From Syntrophaceae bacterium UBA6087 (GTDB taxonomy: Bacteria > Desulfobacterota > Desulfomonilia > UBA1062), in assembly GCA_002448235.1 (NCBI GenBank), contig DIXF01000016.1, forward strand, positions 62,001 to 126,000: a stretch of DNA of 64,000 bases. The letters are read 5' to 3'. Below are positions 43,090 to 52,817 of this stretch, in pieces (position 1 is the first letter of the stretch; the number at the start of each line of letters is the position of its first letter). The translations under genes were made by a program, and so were the position numbers. The notes beneath the pieces are model-generated. The model was not told the DNA's origin and ran no database searches. It was given only the letters and a program-made list of their open reading frames with translations.

Positions 43090-44995
43090 CGTACCGTTTC
43101 CTCCACATCATAAACACGAGCAGAAGCCATATGCGGTCCACTGCAATGGACCCTTTTTTCTGCTGGAATTCAGAGACGGTCCTCATGACTATATCGGGAT
43201 CGATTTGATTCTGAGAGCGGAGCGACTCTGGGTTGAGATACTCCTCTATGAGTTCCATGAGATCATTATGTAGCCAGGAATAGATCGGGATGGCAAATCC
43301 CTGCTTGGGTCTCTTGAAAAGGGCCTCAGGTAGATATCTTTTCAGAAGCTTTTTTAATATATACTTGGTTTCGCCTTTCTTATACTTCAAATTCAGGGGT
43401 AAGGCGCGGGCAAATTCTACAATCCGGTGGTCCAGCATCGGGTCCCTGCCTTCGAGACTGTTGAACATGGTGGCCCGATCCACCTTGGTAAGAATATCCT
43501 CGGGGAGATAGTGCTGCATATCCCAGGACATCATGGCCTCCAGGAGAGTTTCGGCAGATGAATCCAGAGGTGGGCGGAGGTTTCGGTAGTTCCCCATGAG
43601 CTGGTGCACCTCATTGGGGAGCCAATAGCCAATCGCATAAGGATATGCACTTGATGCATCCCCGCTCCAGTTTGAAAGGACAGCCTGGAACTTTCTCATG
43701 CGGTCCTTGATTGCAGGCAACCTCAGCTTCGGGTGAGCTTGCGCCAGATGGGCAAATCTGTCGCTTCCCATGAGCCCGAGAAATTTTCCGGCCCGCCTTG
43801 CCAATGCGGACGGAAGAGGTGAAATGAATCTGTCGAGGCTGTTCATCACCCAGTAACGGTGATATCCACAAAACAATTCGTCCCCGCCGTCTGCGGAAAG
43901 GCTGACCTTGACATGGCGACGCGTCATCCTTGATACGATCGTGGTGGGAATGCCTGAAATATCCCCAAAAGGTTCGTCATAGATCTCGGACCACAGGGGT
44001 AGGATCTCCCTTGCATGATCCGGTGTCACGACCTCTTCCGTGTGTTCTGTGCCGAGGTGGAGCGCAATCTGTTTTGCCCAGGGTGACTCGTCGTAATTTT
44101 TCTCCCTAAAGCCAATGGTAAATGTTCTGATGGGCGTGTCAGAATGTTTTGCAAGGATTGCAGTAACCAGCGAAGAGTCGATGCCTCCCGAGAGGAATAT
44201 TCCCACCGGCACGTCTGCTATAAGCCGTTTTGTAAATGAATCGACCATGGTCTCTTCAAGCCTGTCGATGATGGTTTCCTCTGATCCTTCCATGAGATGC
44301 TGTCCCGGGACAGTAGGGCAAGACCAGTACTGTTGTTTCTCAATGAGATTATCAGAAGATACCTTCAGCCAATAGCCGGGCTCAAGCTTCCAGGTTGATT
44401 TATAAATGGATCTTGGATTTGAGATGTATCCAAAGTGGAAGAATTCACCCAGTGCATCGGAATCAATCTCCAGCTGATCGGAAAGCCCTGCATGGAGAGC
44501 CTTGAGTTCCGACGCAAAGGCAAACGTATCTCCCTTATGGTAGTAATACAAGGGTTTCACCCCGATGCGGTCCCGGAAGAGGTAGAGCGCTTTCTCGTAA
44601 GAGTCCCAGATGGCAAAGGCAAACATGCCGATGAATCGCTTGACGCACTGCGTGCCCCAGGCAGCGAAGGCCTGGAGAACGACTTCGGTATCGGATGTAC
44701 CTCTGAACGTGATTCCTTGTGAGATGAGGTCTTTTCTGATGTCCTGATAATTGTAGACCTCCCCGTTGTAAGTGAGGGTGTATCTTCCATCACTGGTGCC
44801 CATGGGCTGGTTTCCCGTGTCGAACAGATCTATGATCGAGAGTCTCCTGTGGCCGAGGGCGATAGCTGCCTGGGTTTCGATAAAAATGCCGGCATTATCA
44901 GGGCCTCCTCTGGTCATACTGTCGCGCATTCGAACGCAGATGTCCTTCAGTTCCGGGTAGGCTCCACGTTTCCAGATTCCGGCGATCCTGCACAT
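43082..44995 (-). CDS. asnB: Asparagine synthetase (glutamine-hydrolysing)
   Basis: The 637-residue protein has the N-terminal nucleophile Cys2 (MCRIAGIW), a class II amidotransferase domain (about 2-190; LGHRRLSIIDL, YNGEVYNYQDIR) and an ATP-pyrophosphatase domain with the PP loop LSGGIDSSLVTAIL near 260. The length and the C-terminal extension are those of the AsnB forms found in polysaccharide loci, which may amidate a sugar acid or simply make asparagine. The position between two glycosyltransferase-type genes favours a role in the locus. Confidence 0.9.
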   Translation of the reverse strand: MCRIAGIWKRGAYPELKDICVRMRDSMTRGGPDNAGIFIETQAAIALGHRRLSIIDLFDTGNQPMGTSDGRYTLTYNGEVYNYQDIRKDLISQGITFRGTSDTEVVLQAFAAWGTQCVKRFIGMFAFAIWDSYEKALYLFRDRIGVKPLYYYHKGDTFAFASELKALHAGLSDQLEIDSDALGEFFHFGYISNPRSIYKSTWKLEPGYWLKVSSDNLIEKQQYWSCPTVPGQHLMEGSEETIIDRLEETMVDSFTKRLIADVPVGIFLSGGIDSSLVTAILAKHSDTPIRTFTIGFREKNYDESPWAKQIALHLGTEHTEEVVTPDHAREILPLWSEIYDEPFGDISGIPTTIVSRMTRRHVKVSLSADGGDELFCGYHRYWVMNSLDRFISPLPSALARRAGKFLGLMGSDRFAHLAQAHPKLRLPAIKDRMRKFQAVLSNWSGDASSAYPYAIGYWLPNEVHQLMGNYRNLRPPLDSSAETLLEAMMSWDMQHYLPEDILTKVDRATMFNSLEGRDPMLDHRIVEFARALPLNLKYKKGETKYILKKLLKRYLPEALFKRPKQGFAIPIYSWLHNDLMELIEEYLNPESLRSQNQIDPDIVMRTVSEFQQKKGSIAVDRIWLLLVFMMWRKRYVG

Positions 44996-45010
44996 GGCGT
45001 ATAGTCTAGC

Positions 45011-45799
45011 TCATTCCTGGCTATGTGATGGAAACAAAGGATTTTTCTTCAAGACGAAGATATGGCAGGAACTCCCCAACAACCGGCTTAGCCGGCGTCG
45101 TGCCGGTATGCTTAATGCGGATCCGAGTATCCCATATCCAGTATAGAAGAGCCTGTTGGGAAAGTAATTCACAATAGTCCACCCGGTGTTCTGAAAAAGA
45201 GCCGCCCAACGAGATCTGCTGAAATAGTACAGCTCACTCATGCTATTGCCGATCTCGCCATGGCGAGATGAAAAAAGAGTCTTTTTTATCTTTTGAGAAA
45301 GAGACATATTGGATAGGGCTTCTGCAGTTGATCGATGGAGGCATGTTGAATCCGGATAGGTGTTTCGGAAGAAAAAGCCTGGTAAAATCTTCAAGACATA
45401 AGGATAATGAGCAATCGTAGTGAAAAATCGCCAGGAAGCTGTCGGGAGTATATGGACAGCTATCCCGCCCGTTTTTAAGACCCTCATCATCTCGTTTTGG
45501 AACTGTCTGACATGAGGGATATGCTCAAGGACATTCGAGCTGAAAATAACCCCGAAGTGTTGATCAGGAAAGGGGATATGCTTTCCATCATACTCAAGTA
45601 CAGGCCATACCTGCTCTTCTTTGTTTCTGCACTCCGGGAGTTCGACGGCTTCCACATCAAAGCCGTGTTCAGCAAGAATTTGTGCCTGCCAACCTTCTCC
45701 TGCACCAATTTCAAGCAAGGGCTCTCTTTTTGAGAGAAGATGAAGAACCTCATGAATCTCATGGCTTCTGATTTCCTGCAGATTTTTCAGGCTGAACAA
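45011..45799 (-). CDS. SAM-dependent methyltransferase, class I
   Basis: The 262-residue protein has the SAM-binding motif I PLLEIGAGEGWQAQIL (about 27-42), an acidic motif II (FDVEAVEL), FGVIFSSNVLEHI and the post-motif MRVLKTGGIAVHI. This is the Methyltransf_11 type. A polysaccharide sugar or lipid is the likely acceptor, judging only from context. The C terminus is basic and could touch the membrane. Confidence 0.8.
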   Translation of the reverse strand: MFSLKNLQEIRSHEIHEVLHLLSKREPLLEIGAGEGWQAQILAEHGFDVEAVELPECRNKEEQVWPVLEYDGKHIPFPDQHFGVIFSSNVLEHIPHVRQFQNEMMRVLKTGGIAVHILPTASWRFFTTIAHYPYVLKILPGFFFRNTYPDSTCLHRSTAEALSNMSLSQKIKKTLFSSRHGEIGNSMSELYYFSRSRWAALFQNTGWTIVNYFPNRLFYTGYGILGSALSIPARRRLSRLLGSSCHIFVLKKNPLFPSHSQE

Positions 45800-45928
45800 C
45801 CGGCGTTCCTCATATGTATGATATAAATGGTCTTGCAGGAATGATATTCACCAGTGCAGAGTTCTGTATGAAAATAATGTTCTCCACATAAAAATTCTTT
45901 TCCCCAGCGGCGGAAAAATATCATGAAG

Positions 45929-47137
45929 CTATCCAGTTCTTTCCGACGCCAAAGAAGTTATGAAATCAAGGAGTCTTTTGCCTTGCAACCGGTAGTCGAA
46001 ATTATTCAGAGCAACAACTCTGCCCTTTTGTGCCACATGATCTCTGGCATCATCTGTCAGAGCAAGCTCGAGAGATGAGGCAAAGGCGCCGATGTCATCC
46101 GGTTGACAGAGGTATGCAGTTTCTCTGTCGAGCAAGTATTCTGCGACCTCACCAACAGTGCATGAGACAACCGGACGTGCTGCCATGAGGTAATCAGCTA
46201 TTTTACTTGGGAAACGCGCTTTGGAGCGAATATCATTATGTAGCGGCGCAAGGAGTACGTGTGAACCGGAAAACAACTCGCGCAACGTGGTGTCCGGTAT
46301 AAAACGGTCGTTTATGATGAGCCGCGACTTCAAACCTGACTGTTCTGCGAGTTCCTTCAGACGATTCCGCGTTTCATCAGATGCGTTGCCGATAAGCACC
46401 AGATCCATATCCTGCCTTCCCAGGCGGGCCATACTCCGGATCACAAAGCATGCATCATCGAAATATCCATCTAAATTGGCGCAGAACAGCACATAGGGGC
46501 GATCAGATGTGTGTGGATTGACGTTTTTCCATAGTTCGGGATTTACGAGAACGGGCATTCGATAACATCTGGGAGGCGAAAAGAATGATGATCGGGATTC
46601 CTTGACCTTCTGCTCAAGGAATCCCGATATGACGATTACTGCATCTGCCATGACCATTGTAAGGTAATTGAAAAGCCGATCATATAACTTTCTGAAACAA
46701 TTCTGCCGGGGTATTGCCGGATGCCACTCCACCAGGAACGAGATGTAGGGGACCTTGAGGTGCCGGGATATGGAACGGTAAATAATATGGTTCTCAAGAT
46801 GGTTCCCATAGTAGATGACCGCATCGAGCCGGTTTTGTTTCCGTAGATCACAAAGCGTGCGGGTAGTCTTTGCATAAGCAATGAATATTTGTCGAGCCCG
46901 TTCCCGTATTTTCCGAGGGCATACGGTCTCTCCGGTCGTATATTTGTAGGTGAATCCATCGAGTGATCCAGAGGGGCATGTGTTGAGGGGCTGCCCAGGG
47001 CTTTCGGTATGCCAGGGGATAAGTACCTTCACCTGTGCGCCGGCATTGCTCAAACCTCCTGCCACCAGCCTGACGTAATTGCTGGCGGCGAAGCCATGAG
47101 GCATTCCGCTTTCCGTTATTATGACATAAGAGGGCAT
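45929..47137 (-). CDS. Glycosyltransferase, GT4-like
   Basis: The 402-residue protein resembles GT-B enzymes: an N-terminal MPHGFAASNYVRLVAGGL loop, VLFCANLDGYFDDACFVI at the start of the second domain, and the donor-site region ARFPSKIADYLMAARPVVS. The acidic pair expected in the EX7E motif is not clear, so this is a divergent member. It follows a decayed IS element upstream, which may have interrupted the transcription unit. Confidence 0.75.
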   Translation of the reverse strand: MPSYVIITESGMPHGFAASNYVRLVAGGLSNAGAQVKVLIPWHTESPGQPLNTCPSGSLDGFTYKYTTGETVCPRKIRERARQIFIAYAKTTRTLCDLRKQNRLDAVIYYGNHLENHIIYRSISRHLKVPYISFLVEWHPAIPRQNCFRKLYDRLFNYLTMVMADAVIVISGFLEQKVKESRSSFFSPPRCYRMPVLVNPELWKNVNPHTSDRPYVLFCANLDGYFDDACFVIRSMARLGRQDMDLVLIGNASDETRNRLKELAEQSGLKSRLIINDRFIPDTTLRELFSGSHVLLAPLHNDIRSKARFPSKIADYLMAARPVVSCTVGEVAEYLLDRETAYLCQPDDIGAFASSLELALTDDARDHVAQKGRVVALNNFDYRLQGKRLLDFITSLASERTG

Positions 47138-47308
47138 TGGATGAATGGACGATTATAGACCTTTGCGTAATCACTCAAAAAGTGTTTATCAGGGGCTGAT
47201 TGGAATTTTATCATCAATTTCTCAAGAAAAAAGGCTCAATTTCCTGCCTGAATCATCCCCATTTCCCTCATTTTCAGAAGCATTTTCTTGCTCCGGACGC
47301 ACCTGTCC

Positions 47309-48330
47309 CTAGGATACGGCGGCATGTGCAGTCTGCCTCAATCCCGAAAGATATGACCGTTTAATATTGAAGGCTATCACCTGACAGATCCGGTCCCATC
47401 CCTCCCTGGCAAGGGTAGTGAACCGGGCTCGGGATGCTCCCTGGTGCAGGGCTGTCACCCCAAAATACTGCTCAATCTTGTAGCGTACCGTAGAAATCAT
47501 CTTGTTGCGCTCTATCTCCAGCTCGGTGAGCTTTGCATTCCTCTCATCTTTTCTCATGATTCCATCTGCCATGTCATTGATATGGAGAAACTCCCAGTTC
47601 GCTTGACCGTGATATCCCTTATCCGCATACACCTTTGGCGGCATCTTCCTCGTGTGCATGCTCTTGATCACTACGTACTGAAAATAGTTCGTGTCATGCT
47701 CCGATGCGCGGGAGATCACCGTGGACAATACCAGCCCGCTCTTTATATCAATAGATGTATGCTCCTTCATCCCATAAACCAGATTATCATTCTTCACCGT
47801 CCAGTCAGATTCTACATCCCGACTGAACTTCGCAGGCTTGCCTATCCCTTCTTGTTCCTTCTTCTCCCGATCCTCACGCACCTTTTCAAGTTTGTCCTTG
47901 CTTAAAGGACTCGATGCCGATCTCACCAGCCTCGCATCCACTGCCAGCCCTGCGTCTATCGAAAAATCCTTTATCCTTAACTGACCAAGAAGCTCGGCAT
48001 GTATCCTCGACATTACTTTACTGCCAACCCTCTCCCGAAACCGACAGATCACACTGTGATCAGGAGAAGGATCCCCAAAGGGCAGCCCTATGAATACCTT
48101 AACCACTTCTGCAGCATCAACGCCTTCAACAGCATCACCGGCGGATAGGCAACATTGCCTACTGCAGACTTCCCCACCGGGTAGACTCCCATGAGAATAC
48201 GCTCCAACGGCTCCCACCTGATATGATCGTGGATCTCCTTGAAAAACCTCTGTGTCCTCGAAGATCCTAAGGTCTTGCTCAATTCAAGATCCAAGAAACT
48301 CATGTTCCTCTTGTACTCCTTGAATCCCAT
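47309..48330 (-). mobile_element. Remnant of an IS5-family insertion sequence
   Basis: The only recognisable mobile DNA in the window. A transposase related to the IS5 family is present in two frames, with a deletion at the joint. I could not define terminal inverted repeats or target duplications in the flanks (47138-47308 and 48331-48619), so the limits given are those of the coding remnant. It sits inside the O-antigen locus. Confidence 0.75.
47309..48330 (-). pseudogene. IS5-family transposase, broken by internal deletion and frameshift
   Basis: The N-terminal part (48330-48088) encodes the DUF772 domain, ending LKALMLQKWLRYS-stop. The rest continues in another frame (to 47309) from about KVFIGLPFGDPSPDHSVICR and carries the DDE domain (DAGLAVDARL, VYADKGYHGQANWE, SELEIERN-type helix). 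Intact relatives have about 15-20 residues between KW and the FIGLPFGD segment; these are missing here and the join near 48095-48102 shifts frame. The element should be unable to move by itself. Confidence 0.8.
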
Positions 48331-48619
48331 TCCATCCCTCCTCTTGATTCACAAGATAAAGAGATTATACCATATTTTATCAATATTATCATTGCCCTAA
48401 ATACATTCATTACTGATATTCGGCTCTCTGACTCGCTCCAAATCTGTCGGAATTGTGCAAAGGTTAGCTCACTTCATCATATCGGATCGAATCCTGCCAT
48501 GAGAAATTTTACCATGCTGCCGAGCACCTATGGCAATTAATGGATTATTGATGAAAGCTGTGTGATGTTTAGCCCTTGCAACACCGGCAGTGTATCTTGG
48601 GTGATTGCATGGAGCACTT

Positions 48620-49528
48620 TCATCTGATGCGATCAATCCGTAATATTTTTTTAAGCCGGGTAAGGGGCCCCCGGCGGGTTACCTTTTTGAGGCTTTTTAG
48701 TATATCCTTATCCACTTTGATGTCAGTGGGGAATTCTGGTGTTCGAATTGCCATGGAGAGATCATTCTGATACTTGGTTGTGATGCTGCAATGAATGCCG
48801 CTTCCGTCGAAACCGATATTTTCCGTATAAGAATATTTGGGCCATATTGCGAGTCCGCCGTGCTTGTAATGGTGGTAGGCCAGGCGGATGAACCAGGAAT
48901 CGATCTTTCCTTTCATCTGGCGTACTAACATATCGCTCAGGTCATCACCGCTTTGATTGAACTCCTTCTGGGCCTTAAGATCTTCGTAGAAGGTTTCGAA
49001 GTCTCTGATTTCCCAATCTATATTCAGCCACCTGTCCAGCCATGTTGCCCATCCCCAGGATGCATTCCTACGGCAGAAAAATATGTCCCCTTTGTAGGAT
49101 GCGGGGATTCTCATAATGGATGGAGGATGATTATACCCGGAGATGGAAAAGATCTCCTTCCTATCCTGATAGAAATCAAGTGCAGCGTTCATGTAGCAAA
49201 GGAAGTAGTGAGAAGTCAATATGTCGTCTTCAAGCACTATTGCCTTGCCGTGTTCGTTGAGTACGGTTGATACTCCTTCAATAATATTGTTTGCACATCC
49301 CCGGTTTCTCTTTCTTTCAACTATCTGGACCGAGCGGAATCCGCTTATCTTGTTGAGGTATTCCCGAATCTGAAGAATGGGGGGCACATCACGATCATCT
49401 TTAGCTCCGTCCGAATAAATAATTAGATGACTCCTATCAGCGAGAATATTCCTCTGAAGGGCCTCGATGGTTTTTTGCGTATGGTGAGGGCGGTTATATA
49501 CAAAAAGGATTATGGGAGAGCAATTCAT
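48620..49528 (-). CDS. Glycosyltransferase, GT-A fold (GT2/GNT-I-like)
   Basis: The 302-residue protein begins PIILFVYNRPHHTQKTIEAL, a GT-A nucleotide-binding start, and has a metal-binding AIVLEDDILTS (DxD-type) near residue 98, followed by the SISGYNHP and ASWGWATWLDRW segments seen in bacterial GNT-I-like transferases. It starts with a 4-bp overlap on the preceding glycosyltransferase gene. The donor and acceptor are unknown. Confidence 0.8.
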   Translation of the reverse strand: MNCSPIILFVYNRPHHTQKTIEALQRNILADRSHLIIYSDGAKDDRDVPPILQIREYLNKISGFRSVQIVERKRNRGCANNIIEGVSTVLNEHGKAIVLEDDILTSHYFLCYMNAALDFYQDRKEIFSISGYNHPPSIMRIPASYKGDIFFCRRNASWGWATWLDRWLNIDWEIRDFETFYEDLKAQKEFNQSGDDLSDMLVRQMKGKIDSWFIRLAYHHYKHGGLAIWPKYSYTENIGFDGSGIHCSITTKYQNDLSMAIRTPEFPTDIKVDKDILKSLKKVTRRGPLTRLKKILRIDRIR

Positions 49529-50700
49529 GAAAATACCCTTAAATTACTGAACAATTTAAAAAGGTCCTTTTCCACGGAATCGAAACTGTATTTTTCGATG
49601 CATTTCTGGCGTGCAAGGGCGCCTTTTTCCTGTGCCTCTTTCGGATGTGAAAGGACATACCGAAGAGAATCGGCCATTGCATATGTATTGCCGGAAGGAA
49701 TAATCCATCCGCATCCGTCCAAGATCTCCGGTAGATCTGATACACTGGTAGCTATTATTGGCCGTGCCATAGCCATAGCATCATAGACCTTTGACGGCAC
49801 CTGCCCAATCGAGGCGGAAGATAGCTTCTGTGGAATGACCATAATATCTGCCATTGCGATGAATTCCGGGATTCTTTCCATTGCCTGCATCCCTATGCCC
49901 AAGAAGTTCTTTCCCAGATCATGTGCCCCCTTGTTTAAGAGATATCTACCGTATGAGTTGCTTTCGTTCAAACCCACAACAAAGAGAAATAAACGAGGAT
50001 CCTTGATAAGGCATACGGCATCGATCAATGTATCAAGGCCCTTGTGCTCTCCTGGACTGCCAAGGAACATTATGACCTTTGCTCCATCCGGAAGCCGGTA
50101 GTCGTTTCTCCGTTTCTCAGCATTGAACGCAGACGGGTCGAGGAAGGCTGTATCCTTTGCATGGGGAATGATAGTCCCGCCGAATAGATTCTGGAGAAAA
50201 CTTCCGGAAACCGTAACTGCATCGGCAAAAGAGGATAACCGTTCTCCAATGGATGCATTAAGGGTTGAACCAATGCTATAAAGAAACATCGTAGATAGTA
50301 TTGTATTCTTCAAATAACCCGCAAGGCCTGAGTAGCCAGTGTATTTTATTCTCAGTCCGCTTTCCCAATCATCGATATCCAGCACCAATGGCTTATGATA
50401 ACAGAACTTATGGAAAAGGCCTATGCCATATGAGCTCAAGAGAGGTTTCGAAGCATAGATCACGTCGCCGGTTATCATCTCGGATAATTGCAGTAGTTGG
50501 GTATACGGTTTGAGCCTTCCCTGTATCCGTACCGTCCGGTAAGGGATACCTTGCAAACCTTCCAAGGGCTTCCAGATCGTATCACCAAAAGTTGGCCCAA
50601 CGATTTCAACATCGAAACGCCTTTTCAGGATGCAAGCAAGGAGATATGCCCGTGCCAGGGCATTCATAGACATATCAGGGGTAAGGATTGATATCTTCAT
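49525..50700 (-). CDS. Glycosyltransferase, GT4-type
   Basis: The 391-residue GT-B protein shows a mid-protein IMFLGSPGEHKGLDTLIDA and the donor site ASIGQVPSKVYDAMAMARPI. It is flanked by overlapping or touching glycosyltransferase genes on both sides (4 bp with each), typical of a polymer assembly line. The specific sugar cannot be read from the sequence. Confidence 0.83.
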   Translation of the reverse strand: MKISILTPDMSMNALARAYLLACILKRRFDVEIVGPTFGDTIWKPLEGLQGIPYRTVRIQGRLKPYTQLLQLSEMITGDVIYASKPLLSSYGIGLFHKFCYHKPLVLDIDDWESGLRIKYTGYSGLAGYLKNTILSTMFLYSIGSTLNASIGERLSSFADAVTVSGSFLQNLFGGTIIPHAKDTAFLDPSAFNAEKRRNDYRLPDGAKVIMFLGSPGEHKGLDTLIDAVCLIKDPRLFLFVVGLNESNSYGRYLLNKGAHDLGKNFLGIGMQAMERIPEFIAMADIMVIPQKLSSASIGQVPSKVYDAMAMARPIIATSVSDLPEILDGCGWIIPSGNTYAMADSLRYVLSHPKEAQEKGALARQKCIEKYSFDSVEKDLFKLFSNLRVFS

Positions 50701-52010
50701 TTTTTAAGGAGGTATTGGATACTCGAATGTATCGATGCGCCGATTGCATCCGGCGTGAACCGTTCCATGAAGGCCCTGCCTCTTCTATGATAACCTTCCC
50801 AGAGACGTTGATCGGTGTATAGGGAAACGACAGCTCGAATCATCTCAGAAGGGGAATCTGCAATGACCAGTTCATTACCGGTAAAAGAAAATCCTTCAGC
50901 CCCGATTGTAGTCGTCACTGCAGGAATTCCATAGCTCAAGGCCTGCCCGAGTTTGCCTTTCATCCCTGCGCCATACCTCAGAGGCGCCAGAAATACCCTC
51001 GACTTGATCAGTTCTGGCTCGATGTTCGGTACGTATCCTTTTATGATAATGGATGAGCTTGAAAGCGCCCGGACATCCGGCGGTGGATCTGATCCGATAA
51101 TAATCATCTTTGCTGAAGGAATCTGACGGATTATCTCCGGCCAAATATTTTCAGCACAGTAAAGCACTGCATCTGTATTGGGATGATGGGTGAATGATCC
51201 TACAAAAAGTACATCCGTAGTGTCACCAAAGCCTCTTTCCTGGATAAGGGGCAGGGGGTGAATGTTGGGTACGATCCGGATATCAGCATGGGGATGTTCT
51301 AAGAACAGCGCCTGCTGCTCTTCCAAGGCAACCACCCAAGTCTGATCTGCCTGCATCATCCCTGAAGTTTCGATCTCATGATAATTATGTGCCTTTTCTG
51401 AGAGAAGCATTTTGTCAGTAATACGTTCAGTGAGTTCTGCTTGCCTTCTCAATCGTATGTAATGGAGGTCAACAGTATCGAATATTATTTTGGCATTGAG
51501 GCACGATGATTTTACAATTTTCAGGTATTTTTCCAAAATATTAGGACGGGAAATAATGACGAGATCAAAATATGGCCCGTAGCTACTTAAAAAACTCCCT
51601 TTTTGGGGGGGTGCAATTACTTCGATTCCCATATTCTCAAGTGCGGCGATGTAGCTGATATGCTCTGAAATGCTGTCCGGCCAGAAAACCAAGTTGTATC
51701 TGCTGGATAGTATTTCAAGTATCTGGAGGATGCGGAATGATCCCGAGTCTCTATCTGGAGATGGTATTTTATGGTCTATGAAGAGGATCTTTGCCGCTGA
51801 TCTCTCCTTCAGCATCTGTTCCAGCCTCCGGCGTTTGATCAAGGGAGTATTGAAAAAAAAGAGGTGCTTATAGATTCCAAGCGGTAGTTCCCTGAGCGTT
51901 CTTAGTATGGCCCTTATGGATAAATGTTCAAGCATTTTCAAAACAATGATAGTGATCCAGCGAGGATTTATTAACCTATCAAATCGTATTCCATGGACCG
52001 GAATGGTCAA
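50697..52010 (-). CDS. Glycosyltransferase, GT4/GT1-like
   Basis: The 437-residue protein has an N-terminal extension of about 70 residues with an amphipathic basic region, then a GT-B core (KILFIDHKIPSPDRDSGSFR). VLFVGSFTHHPNTDAV opens the second domain, and GAGMKGKLGQALSYGIPAV forms the donor site. The DRDSGSFR loop is common in large multi-domain surface-polysaccharide transferases. It overlaps the next gene by 4 bp. Confidence 0.82.
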   Translation of the reverse strand: MTIPVHGIRFDRLINPRWITIIVLKMLEHLSIRAILRTLRELPLGIYKHLFFFNTPLIKRRRLEQMLKERSAAKILFIDHKIPSPDRDSGSFRILQILEILSSRYNLVFWPDSISEHISYIAALENMGIEVIAPPQKGSFLSSYGPYFDLVIISRPNILEKYLKIVKSSCLNAKIIFDTVDLHYIRLRRQAELTERITDKMLLSEKAHNYHEIETSGMMQADQTWVVALEEQQALFLEHPHADIRIVPNIHPLPLIQERGFGDTTDVLFVGSFTHHPNTDAVLYCAENIWPEIIRQIPSAKMIIIGSDPPPDVRALSSSSIIIKGYVPNIEPELIKSRVFLAPLRYGAGMKGKLGQALSYGIPAVTTTIGAEGFSFTGNELVIADSPSEMIRAVVSLYTDQRLWEGYHRRGRAFMERFTPDAIGASIHSSIQYLLKK

Positions 52011-52066
52011 ACTTTTCAGAATGGTATGTAAGCCAAAAGCTGTCCTTCATACTATCAAACCATGGG

Positions 52067-52810
52067 TTATAGTGCCTTGTGAATAAATACAATGGAAGGT
52101 TTTATGAGCAGGCAGGCAAACTTGGAATTACGTGCAGGTTGTCCTTTATTAGATTTCCTGGTTAAGTCAGCGGCACCTTGTTCGTCCACGAGTTCCTTGA
52201 TAAACCCTACCATTCCATAGTCATGCGACCGAATGGGGAGTTTTATCGGAAGCCTATTGCAGAAATGCCATCTGGACTGTATTCGTTGCCAGGCCTTTGC
52301 AAGTAATTGTAGCCTCTTGCGGAAATTTCTCCCATCAACCCAATCGCTCCAATATCCTGTTCCCCAGTCTTCAATCACATATAGACCCCCAGGTTTGAGA
52401 TGGTAGTCAAAGAGGTGCCAGAAGGTAATACGTGTTGTTATACCAATATGCGACGCGTCATCTATAATGATGTCGAACCCTTCAGGAGCAACCTGCCTAC
52501 TCATGCCGGAAAGGAAGCCGACATCAGTCTGGTTTCCCTGGAACAGAGAAATTCGTTCCCCCAGATCTCTATTTTGAGGCAATTTCAGATCTGTACCAAT
52601 AATTTTCCCGTAAGGGAAGTAATCCCGCCAGAGGCAAAGCGACCCACCTTTGTACACACCGAGCTCAAGGAGGATAATCTCTTTATTGACCCATGGTTCG
52701 AGAACCGAGTCATAGCGGTCCAGGTAGGAATTCCTTATCTTATCTGTATCATACTTGCCGAGATCTAACTGCTTGCTCCTCATGCCAGATTCTCCAGGGA
52801 AAAGGTGCAA
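52067..52810 (-). CDS. SAM-dependent methyltransferase (CmcI/MycE-like)
   Basis: The 247-residue protein has KYDTDKIRNSYLDRYDSVLE, then the SAM motif LLELGVYKGGSLCLWRDYFP, GTDLK, and DIIIDDASHIGI with PGGLYVIEDWGTGYW. This arrangement matches metal-dependent sugar O-methyltransferases of the MycE/CmcI type, which act on glycosides. The IDDASH segment would supply metal ligands. It probably caps or decorates a sugar of the polysaccharide. A second ATG nine codons in is a possible start. Confidence 0.75.
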   Translation of the reverse strand: MHLFPGESGMRSKQLDLGKYDTDKIRNSYLDRYDSVLEPWVNKEIILLELGVYKGGSLCLWRDYFPYGKIIGTDLKLPQNRDLGERISLFQGNQTDVGFLSGMSRQVAPEGFDIIIDDASHIGITTRITFWHLFDYHLKPGGLYVIEDWGTGYWSDWVDGRNFRKRLQLLAKAWQRIQSRWHFCNRLPIKLPIRSHDYGMVGFIKELVDEQGAADLTRKSNKGQPARNSKFACLLIKPSIVFIHKAL

Positions 52811-52817
52811 ATATTAT

